From: Aradus depressus
Taxonomy: Eukaryota > Arthropoda > Insecta > Hemiptera > Aradidae
Direction: 5' to 3'
NCBI GenBank assembly: GCA_963662175.1
Contig: OY759224.1
Coordinates: 25,801,489 to 25,865,488, forward strand
DNA length: 64,000 nt
Below the pieces are notes generated by a model that saw only the letters and a list, made by a program, of their open reading frames with translations, did not search any database and was not told the DNA's origin. This document shows, piece by piece, positions 21,358 to 59,537 of the stretch (positions are counted from its first letter, which is position 1; every line of letters starts with the position of its first letter). The position numbers and the translations under genes are program-made.

Positions 21358-22229
21358 CAGTAGACTCTCCCTTATCCGGCGTTCTGTTAACCGGCGCACT
21401 CCCATATCCGGCGCTCGCAAAATAATATCAAAATTTTTAAACTAAAATTAACATTCAATTATTAGATTATCAATTATATGAGCCACGTGTATTTACGAGC
21501 ACATAATGATTCCGTAACTCACGAATCTTTTATGTATTTTTATTGTACATATATACATTGTATTTATAATGAAGGGAACGCTAATACAATATTTTAATAC
21601 TTCACTTAACTGAACGCAGATTTCAAAATATCTTTTTAATGCTTGGATAAATATACATATGTACGTACATATAATAAATCAATGTTCAGGTTAGGTTAGG
21701 TTTTATGACTCATGCCCGGGCTTTAACTACGAGGTCATATCGCCTACTACCAGAGCGCTCTTTCGTCACTCTGGTGGACATGAGCCCGACTCTACTGTGT
21801 GAGTCCTAAATTTTGCCTACCCTAAATTTTTATTCATCTAGGGTAGGGGTATTTAACGAGTACCTGACATCGTACAAGCTCGGGACCATCGCTTAACGTC
21901 CCATCCGAAGGATGGCGTGCTTAAGTTTATTTTACCTCCCAGATAAAATAAACTAAGGGCCTCGGTCGGGCTACGAACCCACGACCTTGAGCTCAGAAGT
22001 CAAGCACGCATACCACTGAGCTACCGGCGCCCTCAAATCAATGTTCATATTGTATGTACATATTTGTCAATTTAAGAAATGTTATCAACAAAATACATAC
22101 GTGTTTTATTCCATAGCTCACCTGAAAACACGTATTTTTATGCTTTGATATATTTTTTCTCATTAATTGATGATCTCCGTTATCCGGCGTCACGTCGGTC
22201 CCGGCACCGCCGGATAGGAGAGTCTACTG
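21358..22229. mobile_element. Tigger-like non-autonomous element with nested SINE
   Basis: Ends cagtagactctcccttatcc and its near-exact complement (right end at 22208-22229) are flanked by TA. ttatccggcg motifs recur just inside both ends, as in pogo/Tigger-type MITEs. No transposase domain was found. The element was about 0.5 kb before a SINE inserted at 21689-22034. Confidence 0.85.
21689..22034 (-). mobile_element. tRNA-derived SINE, full length, inserted in Tigger-like element
   Basis: On the minus strand: gagggcgccggtagctcagt (tRNA-like start with A box), gggttcgtagcccgac (degenerate B box), a body of about 250 bp (gcacgccatccttcggatgg, aaatttaggactcaca) and an end cgggcatgagtcataaaacc with TTAGG-like repeats (cctaacctaacc). 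The 13-bp aaatcaatgttca flanks it on both sides (21676-21688 and 22035-22047). Internal pol III boxes make it a SINE, not a tRNA gene. It is the best reference copy in the window. Confidence 0.93.
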
Positions 22230-22905
22230 TATATATATATTATATGCAGTGTACTGGTTTCAGCTTACGCCACTGACAGCACGAAATTCAAAAGTAAAGT
22301 CGTAAAACTAAGCCGAAACAGGTTCACTTTATGTATATATTTTTGTGAAAATAGACAATATAAAAGTTGAACAAGTTCTTTGTTTTTATTGATTTTATTA
22401 ACCTACTTTCAATTGGTACATAAAAGTGTACATTCTTTTTATGGTGGTTATCAGTGTGTACTGCTATAAATAGTAAAGCAATCAACAAACAAAATTATTA
22501 TTACTTTAAGAAAAATGGTTATGCATGGAGGGAAGTAGGATTCAGTGAGCAATAGCATAATACAAAATTTCGTCGAAATCCATACAATATTTTTTTGTAA
22601 AATGTCCATAAGATCGAGCTTGTTTTTATATTACTCACAAAATAATTGGAATGAAAATGCAGTTCGAAAGTAGGTGCATAGAAACTTTGTTGTTTTAGAA
22701 TAATAATTATAATAAAAGAAACCAATAATATGTTTTAAAGAAATCAATAATACAAGGAAAGAAACACATATTTGTTGTCGCGAAACAATTTTTTGTAATA
22801 GTTCTATTTACATAAGGACAAAACTGCAGACTTTCACGGAATGTAATTATTTGCAATTGTGGTCCAATGCGATTCAATGTGCAATATAGAAGTTTTAATC
22901 GCAGT
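22230..22905. other. AT-rich sequence, no gene
   Basis: Nothing recognisable apart from a short TA tract at 22230-22242. Confidence 0.4.
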
Positions 22906-22919
22906 AAGCTAATAAAAAA

Positions 22920-23350
22920 TACCCATAGGACCGGAACCCATCGCGGGGTATCTAAGAGCACTGCAAGGGCGACAGTAAAAAGCTGGCAGAGGGGTTCCTA
23001 AGCAAAGACATGCAAAGCTCGTTGTGGAACCATCAAAGAAAAGGATCCGAGAGCTTCTGAACATGAGCAGAGAATCTAAGGGCAATGATAGGGCTGATTA
23101 CAGGACACTGTCATATGAACAAACAACTGCACAATATGGGCATCGCTAGAAGCCTTCTGTGCAGGAAATGTGACCGGTTCATATTCTAAGCAAATGTAAA
23201 AGTCTATAAAACAAGAAGTTTTACTGCTTCGGATCTGTCATAACGGTACCAAAGCAGGCTATAGAGGGAACCTGCAGCAACATCCTGGACTTTATTAAAG
23301 ATACAGGGCTGCTGTATGGACCAACACATACAGAGCACACAATAGGCCTA
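22920..23350 (+). pseudogene. LINE fragment after RNase H (Jockey-group)
   Basis: The plus strand, in shifting frames, gives GLITGHCHMNKQLHNMGIAR followed by SLLCRKC. This is the LxTGHxxxNxxLxxMG...CRxC segment found after RNase H in Jockey/LOA-group LINEs. It is fragmentary with stops. It lies downstream of the 3' end of Trim9 and in the opposite direction. Confidence 0.65.
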
Positions 23351-23820
23351 CGCTGGGTTAAAAACAAGAGACGTTGTGGCAGTATTCGCACTTTATCTCA
23401 ATGTAAAGTTAGTAGTCCGATGTTGTTGTGCACAAACATCAAAAATACATTTGTGGGTGTAATATAAAGGAAATATGGACATTTAGTAGCTTTCCTGCGG
23501 ACCATACCAGAAATACTGTGTTGTACAAATAGGTTTAAAATGCTATACGCATTTAGAATGTTTCATAGACTCAAAGAACAGAATACAGACAAAAATCAGA
23601 ATATAACGATGTTAAAACGTCAGGAATTTGTATTTTTATCGTATAGGAGATTTAATCGCGGCAACAATCATATGAAGCTAATACAAAAAAAAAAAGTTTA
23701 AAACAGGAAGAATTATAAATTCTGTTTTTTCACATAATAAATATAAATTATATCACAATGAGTTAGTTATTTTGGGGATGGGATGATTGGAGAAGAGTCT
23801 GGAAGGTGAAGCGTGGAGGT

Positions 23821-53069
<29,249 letters not shown>

Positions 53070-53071
53070 CT

Positions 53072-53440
53072 GAAAAAACACAAAGACAAATATTAATTAA
53101 AATACATTTATAATTATAATGGCATAATTGTTATGAACAATTAAATTCCCATGGGAAATAAAAACAGTATACAAATATGTGTTGAGAAAAATTTAATTTT
53201 AACAATATTTTTACATTTACAATGTGTGTACTCTTTGTAAATTACAGTGTACGTATTTTAGAACATGATATTAATCTAGATTGGAATTTTGTTTGTGGAA
53301 GGGAAAAGCTAAACATAAATAAGAGAATGTTTACTAAAAAAAACACACAAAAAAAACTTTTTTTAAAACAAGCTTTTATTTGAATGAACTAAAAAGGAAT
53401 AAATAAGTAATTAATTTTGTTACATATGATATGCTATGTA
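53072..53440. other. Upstream intron of Trim9, AT-rich
   Basis: No exon-like open frame with splice sites on the minus strand. Nothing else is recognised. Confidence 0.4.
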
Positions 53441-53444
53441 CTTA

Positions 53445-53597
53445 AGTTGCATTTTTCTCACCTTGGTTTGCGGGTTCGAATCCCGTCCGGGAGTGAGTTT
53501 TATTTCGAAGATAGAACTCCCTCCCGGGGCCTTGGATGTTGTAAATAATAAGGATAACACAGTGTGACTTGGCTAATATGCATCGCACATAAGGCCA

Positions 53598-53658
<61 letters not shown>
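53445..53658 (+). mobile_element. Second SINE type with 60-A tail
   Basis: A B-box-like gcgggttcgaatcccgtccg at the start, about 110 bp of body (ctccctcccggggccttgga) and an uninterrupted run of 60 As (53599-53658). An 11-bp imperfect duplication (gttgcattttt before, gttgaattttt after) suggests LINE-mediated insertion. The A box is absent, so the copy is 5'-truncated. It is unlike the other SINE, which has no poly-A. The long pure A-run implies a young insertion. Confidence 0.75.
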
Positions 53659-53661
<3 letters not shown>

Positions 53662-53969
53662 GAATTTTTATTCTTATATTTATACGTAACAATATTAATT
53701 TCACAGGGCTATTTATGTATTATTTATTAGACTATAGCGTAATTCGCAGGCGACAAGCTTTTACTTTTCAAATTAATATTGTTATCTATAAATATATACA
53801 GACTCAACTTAGGGAGCCATGGTGGCCTAACTTCTCCAACCTCTCTGGACCTATGGCTTACAAATATATGGTTCAGCCAAGACTTCGAACATCAGAAGAA
53901 TACAGACATTTCAATGCAAGACCCTCCGCGACTGATCACGAAATGCCCCCCATACGTTAGAAACAAGAC

Positions 53970-54350
53970 TTTACAGTGTTGTTTTTAGCCAAAAATTCAG
54001 GAACAAGCAATGAAGTGTGAGCAGGTGCAAAAGTCATGAATTGTTTCACCACAAATCCGGGCGTTTTTTTTTTCTGATTGCTTCACGCAAACGGCGTTGC
54101 ACTTATAGGTAGTACTCCTTATTGATCGTTTGACCTTGTGGCAAGAACTCATGGTGCACTATGCCGTTATAATCGAACAATACAGTTAGCATGACCTTCA
54201 CATTCGACTGCACTTGTCGAGCTTTTATACCACTCGTAAACCTTAGTTTTAGTCATAACATACTCACCAAAAGCAATATTTAACATTTCTAAAATTTTGC
54301 TGCACTTTATTTCATTCTTATAGCAAAATTTAATGCAAATTCTCTGATCC
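53970..54350 (-). pseudogene. mariner transposase with internal deletion
   Basis: The minus strand encodes MDQRICIKFCYKNEIKCSKI, then LEMLNIAFGEYVMTKTKVYE (the mariner helix-turn-helix). It then jumps by an internal deletion to VMLTVLFDYNGIVHHEFLPQ and GQTINKEYYL, followed by damaged APAHTSLLVPEFLAKNNTV. The HHEFLPQGQTINKEYY block is a hallmark of mariner (DD34D) transposases and covers the second catalytic region. The linker and the first Asp region are deleted, and stops occur later, so it is inactive. Confidence 0.85.
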
Positions 54351-54399
54351 ATTTTGTAAACAAATAAATAATAGCCGATCGTACCAAAACCCATGTAAC

Positions 54400-55430
54400 C
54401 TCTCTGACAGCTGTCATCAGACTAAACCTCCAGTTTGGCTAACAATATACAGATACTTTTCAGACATATTTACCAACACAAAAACGAAAAAATCGCGCGA
54501 ATCGACTAATACAACCCGCGAAATTACACAATTCCCGTTACTTTTCTAACACAAGTTATGTGACAGTATTACATTTCAAGTCAATCAGTTAATTGGCAAG
54601 GGGTCGAAATCGACTTGCAAGATTTGTTGCAGACAGACAACAAAGCAAGCTAAATAGAAACTTGTAAAAAAGAGATAAAATTGTATTTCTTTTTTTTTTG
54701 TGTTTGTCACAGGAATAGGAATAGGAAGGAAGGGAGGGCAGAGAGGTAGAGGTAGAGGTAGTTGGGTTTGGAGGATAAAGAAAAAGTGGCTATTTACCGA
54801 CCTGTGTGGCAATGGGGCTTAGAGAGATCTGGAAGGAGAAGAGAGGACGTTGAAAGGGTTGGAGACATTACAGGACCAACCCAGAGAACCTTTAGAAGGG
54901 GTTGTTGGAACCTAAACCACATCAACAGCAAGGACAAACCTTATATACCTTTAGGATTATGTACCTTTAGGTAGAAGGGCAATGAAAAGAACGAATAAGT
55001 CGTCAGCGTATATAGTGACACTACACTGCCTGCCACACAGGGTGCTTATCTATACTATGTATCTCAGCACTTTCTGAAAAAGACATTATATAAAATTTTG
55101 ATTTCTACAGTTTCCGATAAGTTTTAATAAATAATAAAAAAATATAAACTTTACGACATGCAATTATAATGAAAGTACACTTACCTATATAAAAAAAAAC
55201 TCAATTAGTGATTACTTTACTGGGATTTTTCGTTTAAAAAATATAATTCTAGGATGCCAGCAAATCTTCTAAATTTGCAAAATCTTAAAATTCAAAGGTA
55301 TTTTTATATGGTTGACAACTAAAATGAATAGAATAGAATTAGATAATAAAATAATTATTTCCTCTTAACCTATTTATCTATATGTAGATTAGATAGGCCG
55401 TGCGAACTAGAGCGTTGGGCTTTGGTCGCA
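54400..55430. other. No recognised feature
   Basis: A 70-codon frame at 54762-54974 (plus) and a Pro-rich one on the minus strand at 54585-54812 have no recognisable motif. The sequence is of mixed composition. Confidence 0.35.
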
Positions 55431-55434
55431 TGGT

Positions 55435-55780
55435 CTAACGATGGTTTTTATATTTAGAATCTGGAGATCAGAAAACATGAAATTCCATTGAAAACTCCGC
55501 ATCGAATTTTTGACCTTTTGTTTAACACAAAAACTCCAATAACTACCCTTCTAATGAATGCATTGAGACGAAATTTCATATGTAAATTCAAAGCCCTATA
55601 AGGAAGAAATCTTATAATTTTCAGCGGAATCAGCCAAAGAAGAGGGGGGTTCAACTAAAAAATCCCGAAAACCGAGGATTGAGGATTCAGAAGCGGACGA
55701 TTGGGTTTTGAAGGGAGAGCGAAAACTTAATTAATATATTCATTGTGGGGAAGTACATTGATGATGATTCACATACCTCT
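55435..55780 (+). repeat. Family R: reverse left end followed by forward unit and tail
   Basis: Reverse left end at 55440-55520 (aaacatgaaattccattgaa, gcatcgaatttttgacc), then caataactacccttctaatg, one unit and a shortened tail to 55770. Confidence 0.6.
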
Positions 55781-55794
55781 CCTCAAGTATCATT

Positions 55795-56105
55795 TATTAA
55801 CCACATGGTGGATGTCTTTCATTAAACGGAACATTTTGTGACTAGATTATCTTGCCAGTGACATTTTCTTCAAATGCCATTAACCTTATCAGGGCGGAGG
55901 GCCTCGACTTGCATGTCTGTCAGGGAGCACGCATCCCTCCCCCTTCCATTTGTCATTTAGATTATTCATAATTTCGCCTCCTTATCGCGTCGCTCTCCCA
56001 TGATCAATGAGACTTTGTTTGTTCCCGTGGCTGTTAACAAGACTTAGTGCCTTTGTTCTCTCAGTCAAAATGTCCGTCCTCTTTGAGACTCCCTGTTTTT
56101 CAGAT
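55795..56105. other. Single-copy, balanced-composition segment (candidate conserved non-coding element)
   Basis: Unlike its neighbours this ~300 bp has near-equal base use, no repeat similarity inside the window, no open frame and several intact complex words. It sits upstream of the first visible Trim9 exon, in the presumed upstream intron. A regulatory function is only a guess. Confidence 0.3.
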
Positions 56106-56531
56106 AAATAGATTATATCCATTTGACCAGACGTATTTCTTCCTCAGATATACAAAGTATAGGTGAAGGTATGTAATCGGCCAAAAATTCGATGCGGAGT
56201 TTACAACAGAATTTTATTACAACGGATTCACCAATGACATTTTTTCATTTATATCAGCCATCAGACTCACATTGAATGGAAAAGATTTGTTCTTTTTTTT
56301 ATAAATTACTAGCGGGTGACCCGGTTTCTTCTGGTAGTAACTTTAAGCTGTGTAGTAATGTTATCTGTCCGGTTAGTAACCCTTTAAAACGATGTTCTAC
56401 TCAATGTTCAATTCAAAACTCGAAACCAATATTAGCAGCGCCTCCATAAATGCATGATCAGACATTGGAAATTGAATTTGCTACATTTCCTCAGGTTGTA
56501 GTGAAGTTCTCATCAGGTTGTGACTTCTGGG

Positions 56532-57022
56532 CAGAGATGGGCATAATCATAATCAATGATTAAGATTACGATTATGATTACGATTATAATCAAAACAATT
56601 GGGTGATTACTTGATTACACGATTGTAATCGTAATAACGGCCATGATTATGATTGTAATCGAGTAATCATGTAATCATAATCACAATGTACACATGATTA
56701 CACAGCGTAAGCCATCGCCTTCGATTTCCTTTCATTTTAAATTGTTTTATTTTTTACACTAATAATTAATTTTTTTAAAGTTCATTACGTAACCAAAGTG
56801 CTATTACCATTTTTTTTTTAATTTGATACCCACGAAATCCCCCGATTACAGTAATTGTGATTACATGATTATGATTTTATGATTACATGATTGCAATCGT
56901 AATCATGTTTCATTTTAGCTATATTCACAGTGCGATAGTATCAAGTATAAAATAGCAATGATGATTAAGTTTTATTTTCTCTGTAATCATGTAATCATTG
57001 ATTACGATTATGCCCATCTCTG
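56532..57022. mobile_element. hAT-type MITE rich in GATTAC, 8-bp target duplication
   Basis: TIRs cagagatgggcataatc (17 bp) and, on the right, the complement of cagagatgggcataatc (here ...gattatgcccatctctg). The 8-bp cttctggg flanks both sides (56524-56531 and 57023-57030), the target duplication length of hAT elements. The interior is a degenerate run of attac/gtaat words at both ends around an AT-rich middle. It is non-coding, and was inserted into the sequence next to a Tc1/mariner transposase fragment. Confidence 0.92.
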
Positions 57023-57030
57023 CTTCTGGG

Positions 57031-57310
57031 GCACAAATGTAAAATTTAATACTTCACAAAGTTTTATTGAAATTTTCATTTCCATTTCCTTTTTTCTGAA
57101 GATGTGAGGTTGTCTTCTCATTGTCTTGCAGCATGCATGGATTCGTTCTTCGAGTTCTTCCTTTGTTTCGACTCTCACTCTGTACACATTTTCTTTCAGA
57201 GTTCCCCACACAAGGAAATTTAAACGTGTGAGGTCTGAACTCCGATCTGGCCAGCTTACTGCGTCATAATAAATAAAAATTTGTAAAATAAATGACCTCT
57301 GAAGTATCAT
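57031..57310 (-). pseudogene. Tc1/mariner-superfamily DDE transposase C-terminal fragment
   Basis: The minus strand reads SWPDRSSDLTRLNFLVWGTL then KENVYRVRVETKEELEERIH. This matches the WPxRSPDLTPLDFxLWGxLK...VY motif around the last catalytic residue of IS630/Tc1/mariner-type transposases, with P-to-S and P-to-R changes. Only about 80 codons remain. Confidence 0.75.
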
Positions 57311-57340
57311 TTTAAAAAAAACATTTGAAAAAAAATATTT

Positions 57341-57417
57341 TGTTTTTATTTTTCGACGAGTTTTATTTATTTTTTAGTTTTTATTTTTCGACGAGTTTTA
57401 TTTATTTTTTAGTTTTT
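57341..57417 (+). repeat. 37-bp direct repeat, two copies
   Basis: tttttatttttcgacgagtt followed by ttatttattttttag twice in a row. Confidence 0.85.
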
Positions 57418-57639
57418 ACTACAAAAAAGTAATGAAAAAGAAATAGTAAAAAATGAAAGGAACGTGGGCATAGAAATGAAGGGTTTTGGGTGTGGACCAC
57501 GTTTTTATGGTTTCAAAGTTAAATTTCTTCCCTTCATAATGAGAAAATTTGAAAATAAAATACAACTTTCGAAAGGTCTTGAGTTGTAGAAGTTTTGACC
57601 GTAGAGAAAGCGGAGTTTTGAAAAAATGGATAAAAACAA

Positions 57640-57715
57640 TGCAGGTGAAAATTTCAATAAAACTTTGTGAAATTTTACATTTGTGCCCCAGAAGTCACAA
57701 CCAGATGAGGTCAAC
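57640..57715 (-). repeat. Inverted copy of the transposase 3' end
   Basis: gaaaatttcaataaaacttt, gaaattttacatttgtgccc and ccagaagtcacaacc are the complement of the sequence at 56505-57080 if the MITE is removed. The two form arms around the transposase fragment, as terminal repeats or an inverted duplication would. Confidence 0.65.
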
Positions 57716-58164
57716 TTAATATGGTGACACAGCTATCTAAAAGAAAATTTTGTCTACTTTTAAATGGTATCCTCAGATCTTCTGTAGCACAAATAGAACT
57801 AGAGTTATGTTTACTTTTAAGTAAAAAAAGACGATAATAGAAAACAAAGAAAAAAATGAAATGACTAGAAAACGAAGCGATTTCAGAATAATGTCAATAG
57901 AGTATTTTTTGTTCCAAATGAGGTGTAGAATTGATTCCTGAAGTTTGTCACACCCTAACATAGGACACTCTGTATATACATTTAGATATAATCAGCAATA
58001 ATAATGAGAATAATAATGCGAGTGGAAACGACAGTAACTTGATGAAATATTAACATGTACGGCAGGAACGTGGTGGAATCTTCTCAAAATTAGACCACCT
58101 TTCGAAAAATAGCTGTTCGATATTCTTTAGTTTTATGAATATTTACGCTTACTTGTCACCCCCC

Positions 58165-59162
58165 GTTGTATATGGTAACTCAGTGGTATGCGTGCTTGCT
58201 TACTGAGCTCAAGACCCGGCCGATACCCTTAGTTTATTATTTATTGTGTCTGGGAGATAAAACGGGACGTCCCGAGCATGTACAATAGGGTGGAACGAAA
58301 AAATAACCTTTTGATTTTTAATTTGCAATAGCGCAGAAAAGTTGCCTTTTAGTGTAGATAAGATAAATAAAAAATATGAAAAATATTGGAGTACGTCTTG
58401 AGGTGCCGCAAGGACCTTAAAGTTTCATAAAAACACACTTTCTTGGAACTTTTTCAAAGATTTTTGCGTGTCTCGATTATGTGATTTTTAATTTGGAATA
58501 GCGCAGAAAAGTTGCCTTTTAGTGTAGATAAGATAAATTAAAAATATGAAAAATATTGGAGTACGTCTTGAAGTGCCGCAAGGAGCAGTTTAATGTGGCA
58601 ATGAAGTAGAAACAAACATTTTGCAGCTGTAACATTTGTAATCATTAAGGATACAGAAGTAAGAAATACAAAGTTTGACATTACAAAATATTTTTTATTT
58701 TTATTATATTTTATAATTTTTTTCCAATTCTAATGCTTATATATGTATTTAAAACCATCTTTTGTAACGAGAAATTCATAAAAAATAATTTATCAAAGTT
58801 TAAAATTTTTCAATTTTTTTACAAACTTTAAGCTCTTTGCGGCACCTCAAGATGTTGTAGTATTGCAACCAATTTTTTTTTTATTCTTTTTGAACTTAAA
58901 AGGCAACTTTTCTCCACTATTACCAAACTAATAACTAAAAAAAAATTTTAAAAGGCCATTTGCGTTCCACCCTAATGTACAATGCCAGGTACTCATTAAA
59001 GACCCCTGGAAAGGAGGTGAATAGAAATTTGGGGCAGGCGAATTTCAGGACTCACTGAAGGGGAGTCGGGCTTATGACCACCAGATTGACGAAAGAACGT
59101 TCTGGTAGTAGGCGATATGACCCTTGTAGTTAAAGCCCGGGCTTCAGTCATAATAGCTAACT
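58165..59162 (+). mobile_element. tRNA-derived SINE split by a hAT-type element
   Basis: Left part 58165-58285 (ggtaactcagtggtatgcgt, ctgggagataaa) and right part 58983-59162 (gccaggtactcattaaagac, gtaggcgatatgacccttgt, agcccgggcttcagtcataa) are the two halves of one copy. It is interrupted at 58286-58974. Part of the B-box region is deleted. Confidence 0.85.
58286..58974. mobile_element. hAT-type non-autonomous element with 8-bp target duplication
   Basis: TIRs tagggtggaacg and cgttccaccct with atgtacaa on both sides (58278-58285, 58975-58982). Inside, two direct repeats of about 95 bp (58322-58430 and 58492-58588; aatagcgcagaaaagttgcc, ggagtacgtcttga, gtgccgcaagga) face an inverted, diverged third copy at 58835-58920 (gcggcacctcaagatgt, aaaaggcaacttttctcc). 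It has no coding capacity. The 8-bp duplication and gggtg-type ends indicate hAT. Confidence 0.92.
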
Positions 59163-59523
59163 ATATAGGTACGTATATATTTATATAGTGAAACTTCTCT
59201 TTGAATAATGAACGACTTTGTATTGGTCCCGGTCTAAAGCATAGTAAATTCATGTACTTCAACCCATCTATTGCGAACCCCCTCCTACCCGGACGCGAAC
59301 GGAACATAGTTTGTTTAACCCGTTCCGCGACATGTGAGTTTCCGAGATTCACATGGGATATTCATTTAGTTGTATTGGCAATACCGATTCTATGACGAAC
59401 TTCTGAGCCTAATGTAAATTTCGCTATGATTTCAATCAATTGGTACTACGCGTTGAAAATATATAATATATAGCTAACACTTCAAATCCATGTGTATCAG
59501 ACTCTAAAAGTTAATATCTGTTT
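59163..59523. other. Flank of the RTE element, no recognised gene
   Basis: A palindromic set of short frames is seen, but there is no motif. It is the pre-insertion sequence upstream of the RTE. Confidence 0.35.
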
Positions 59524-59537
59524 AAGTATCTAAATTA

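Noticed and set aside
53460..53500. Possible tRNA gene (gcgggttcgaatcccgtc)
   Set aside because: Only a B-box-like half is present, followed by a body and 60 As; it is a truncated SINE, not a folded tRNA.
54762..54974. 70-codon plus-strand frame (MGLEDKEKVAIYRPVW...)
   Set aside because: No domain, no splice or start context, and no repeat relationship; it cannot be distinguished from chance.
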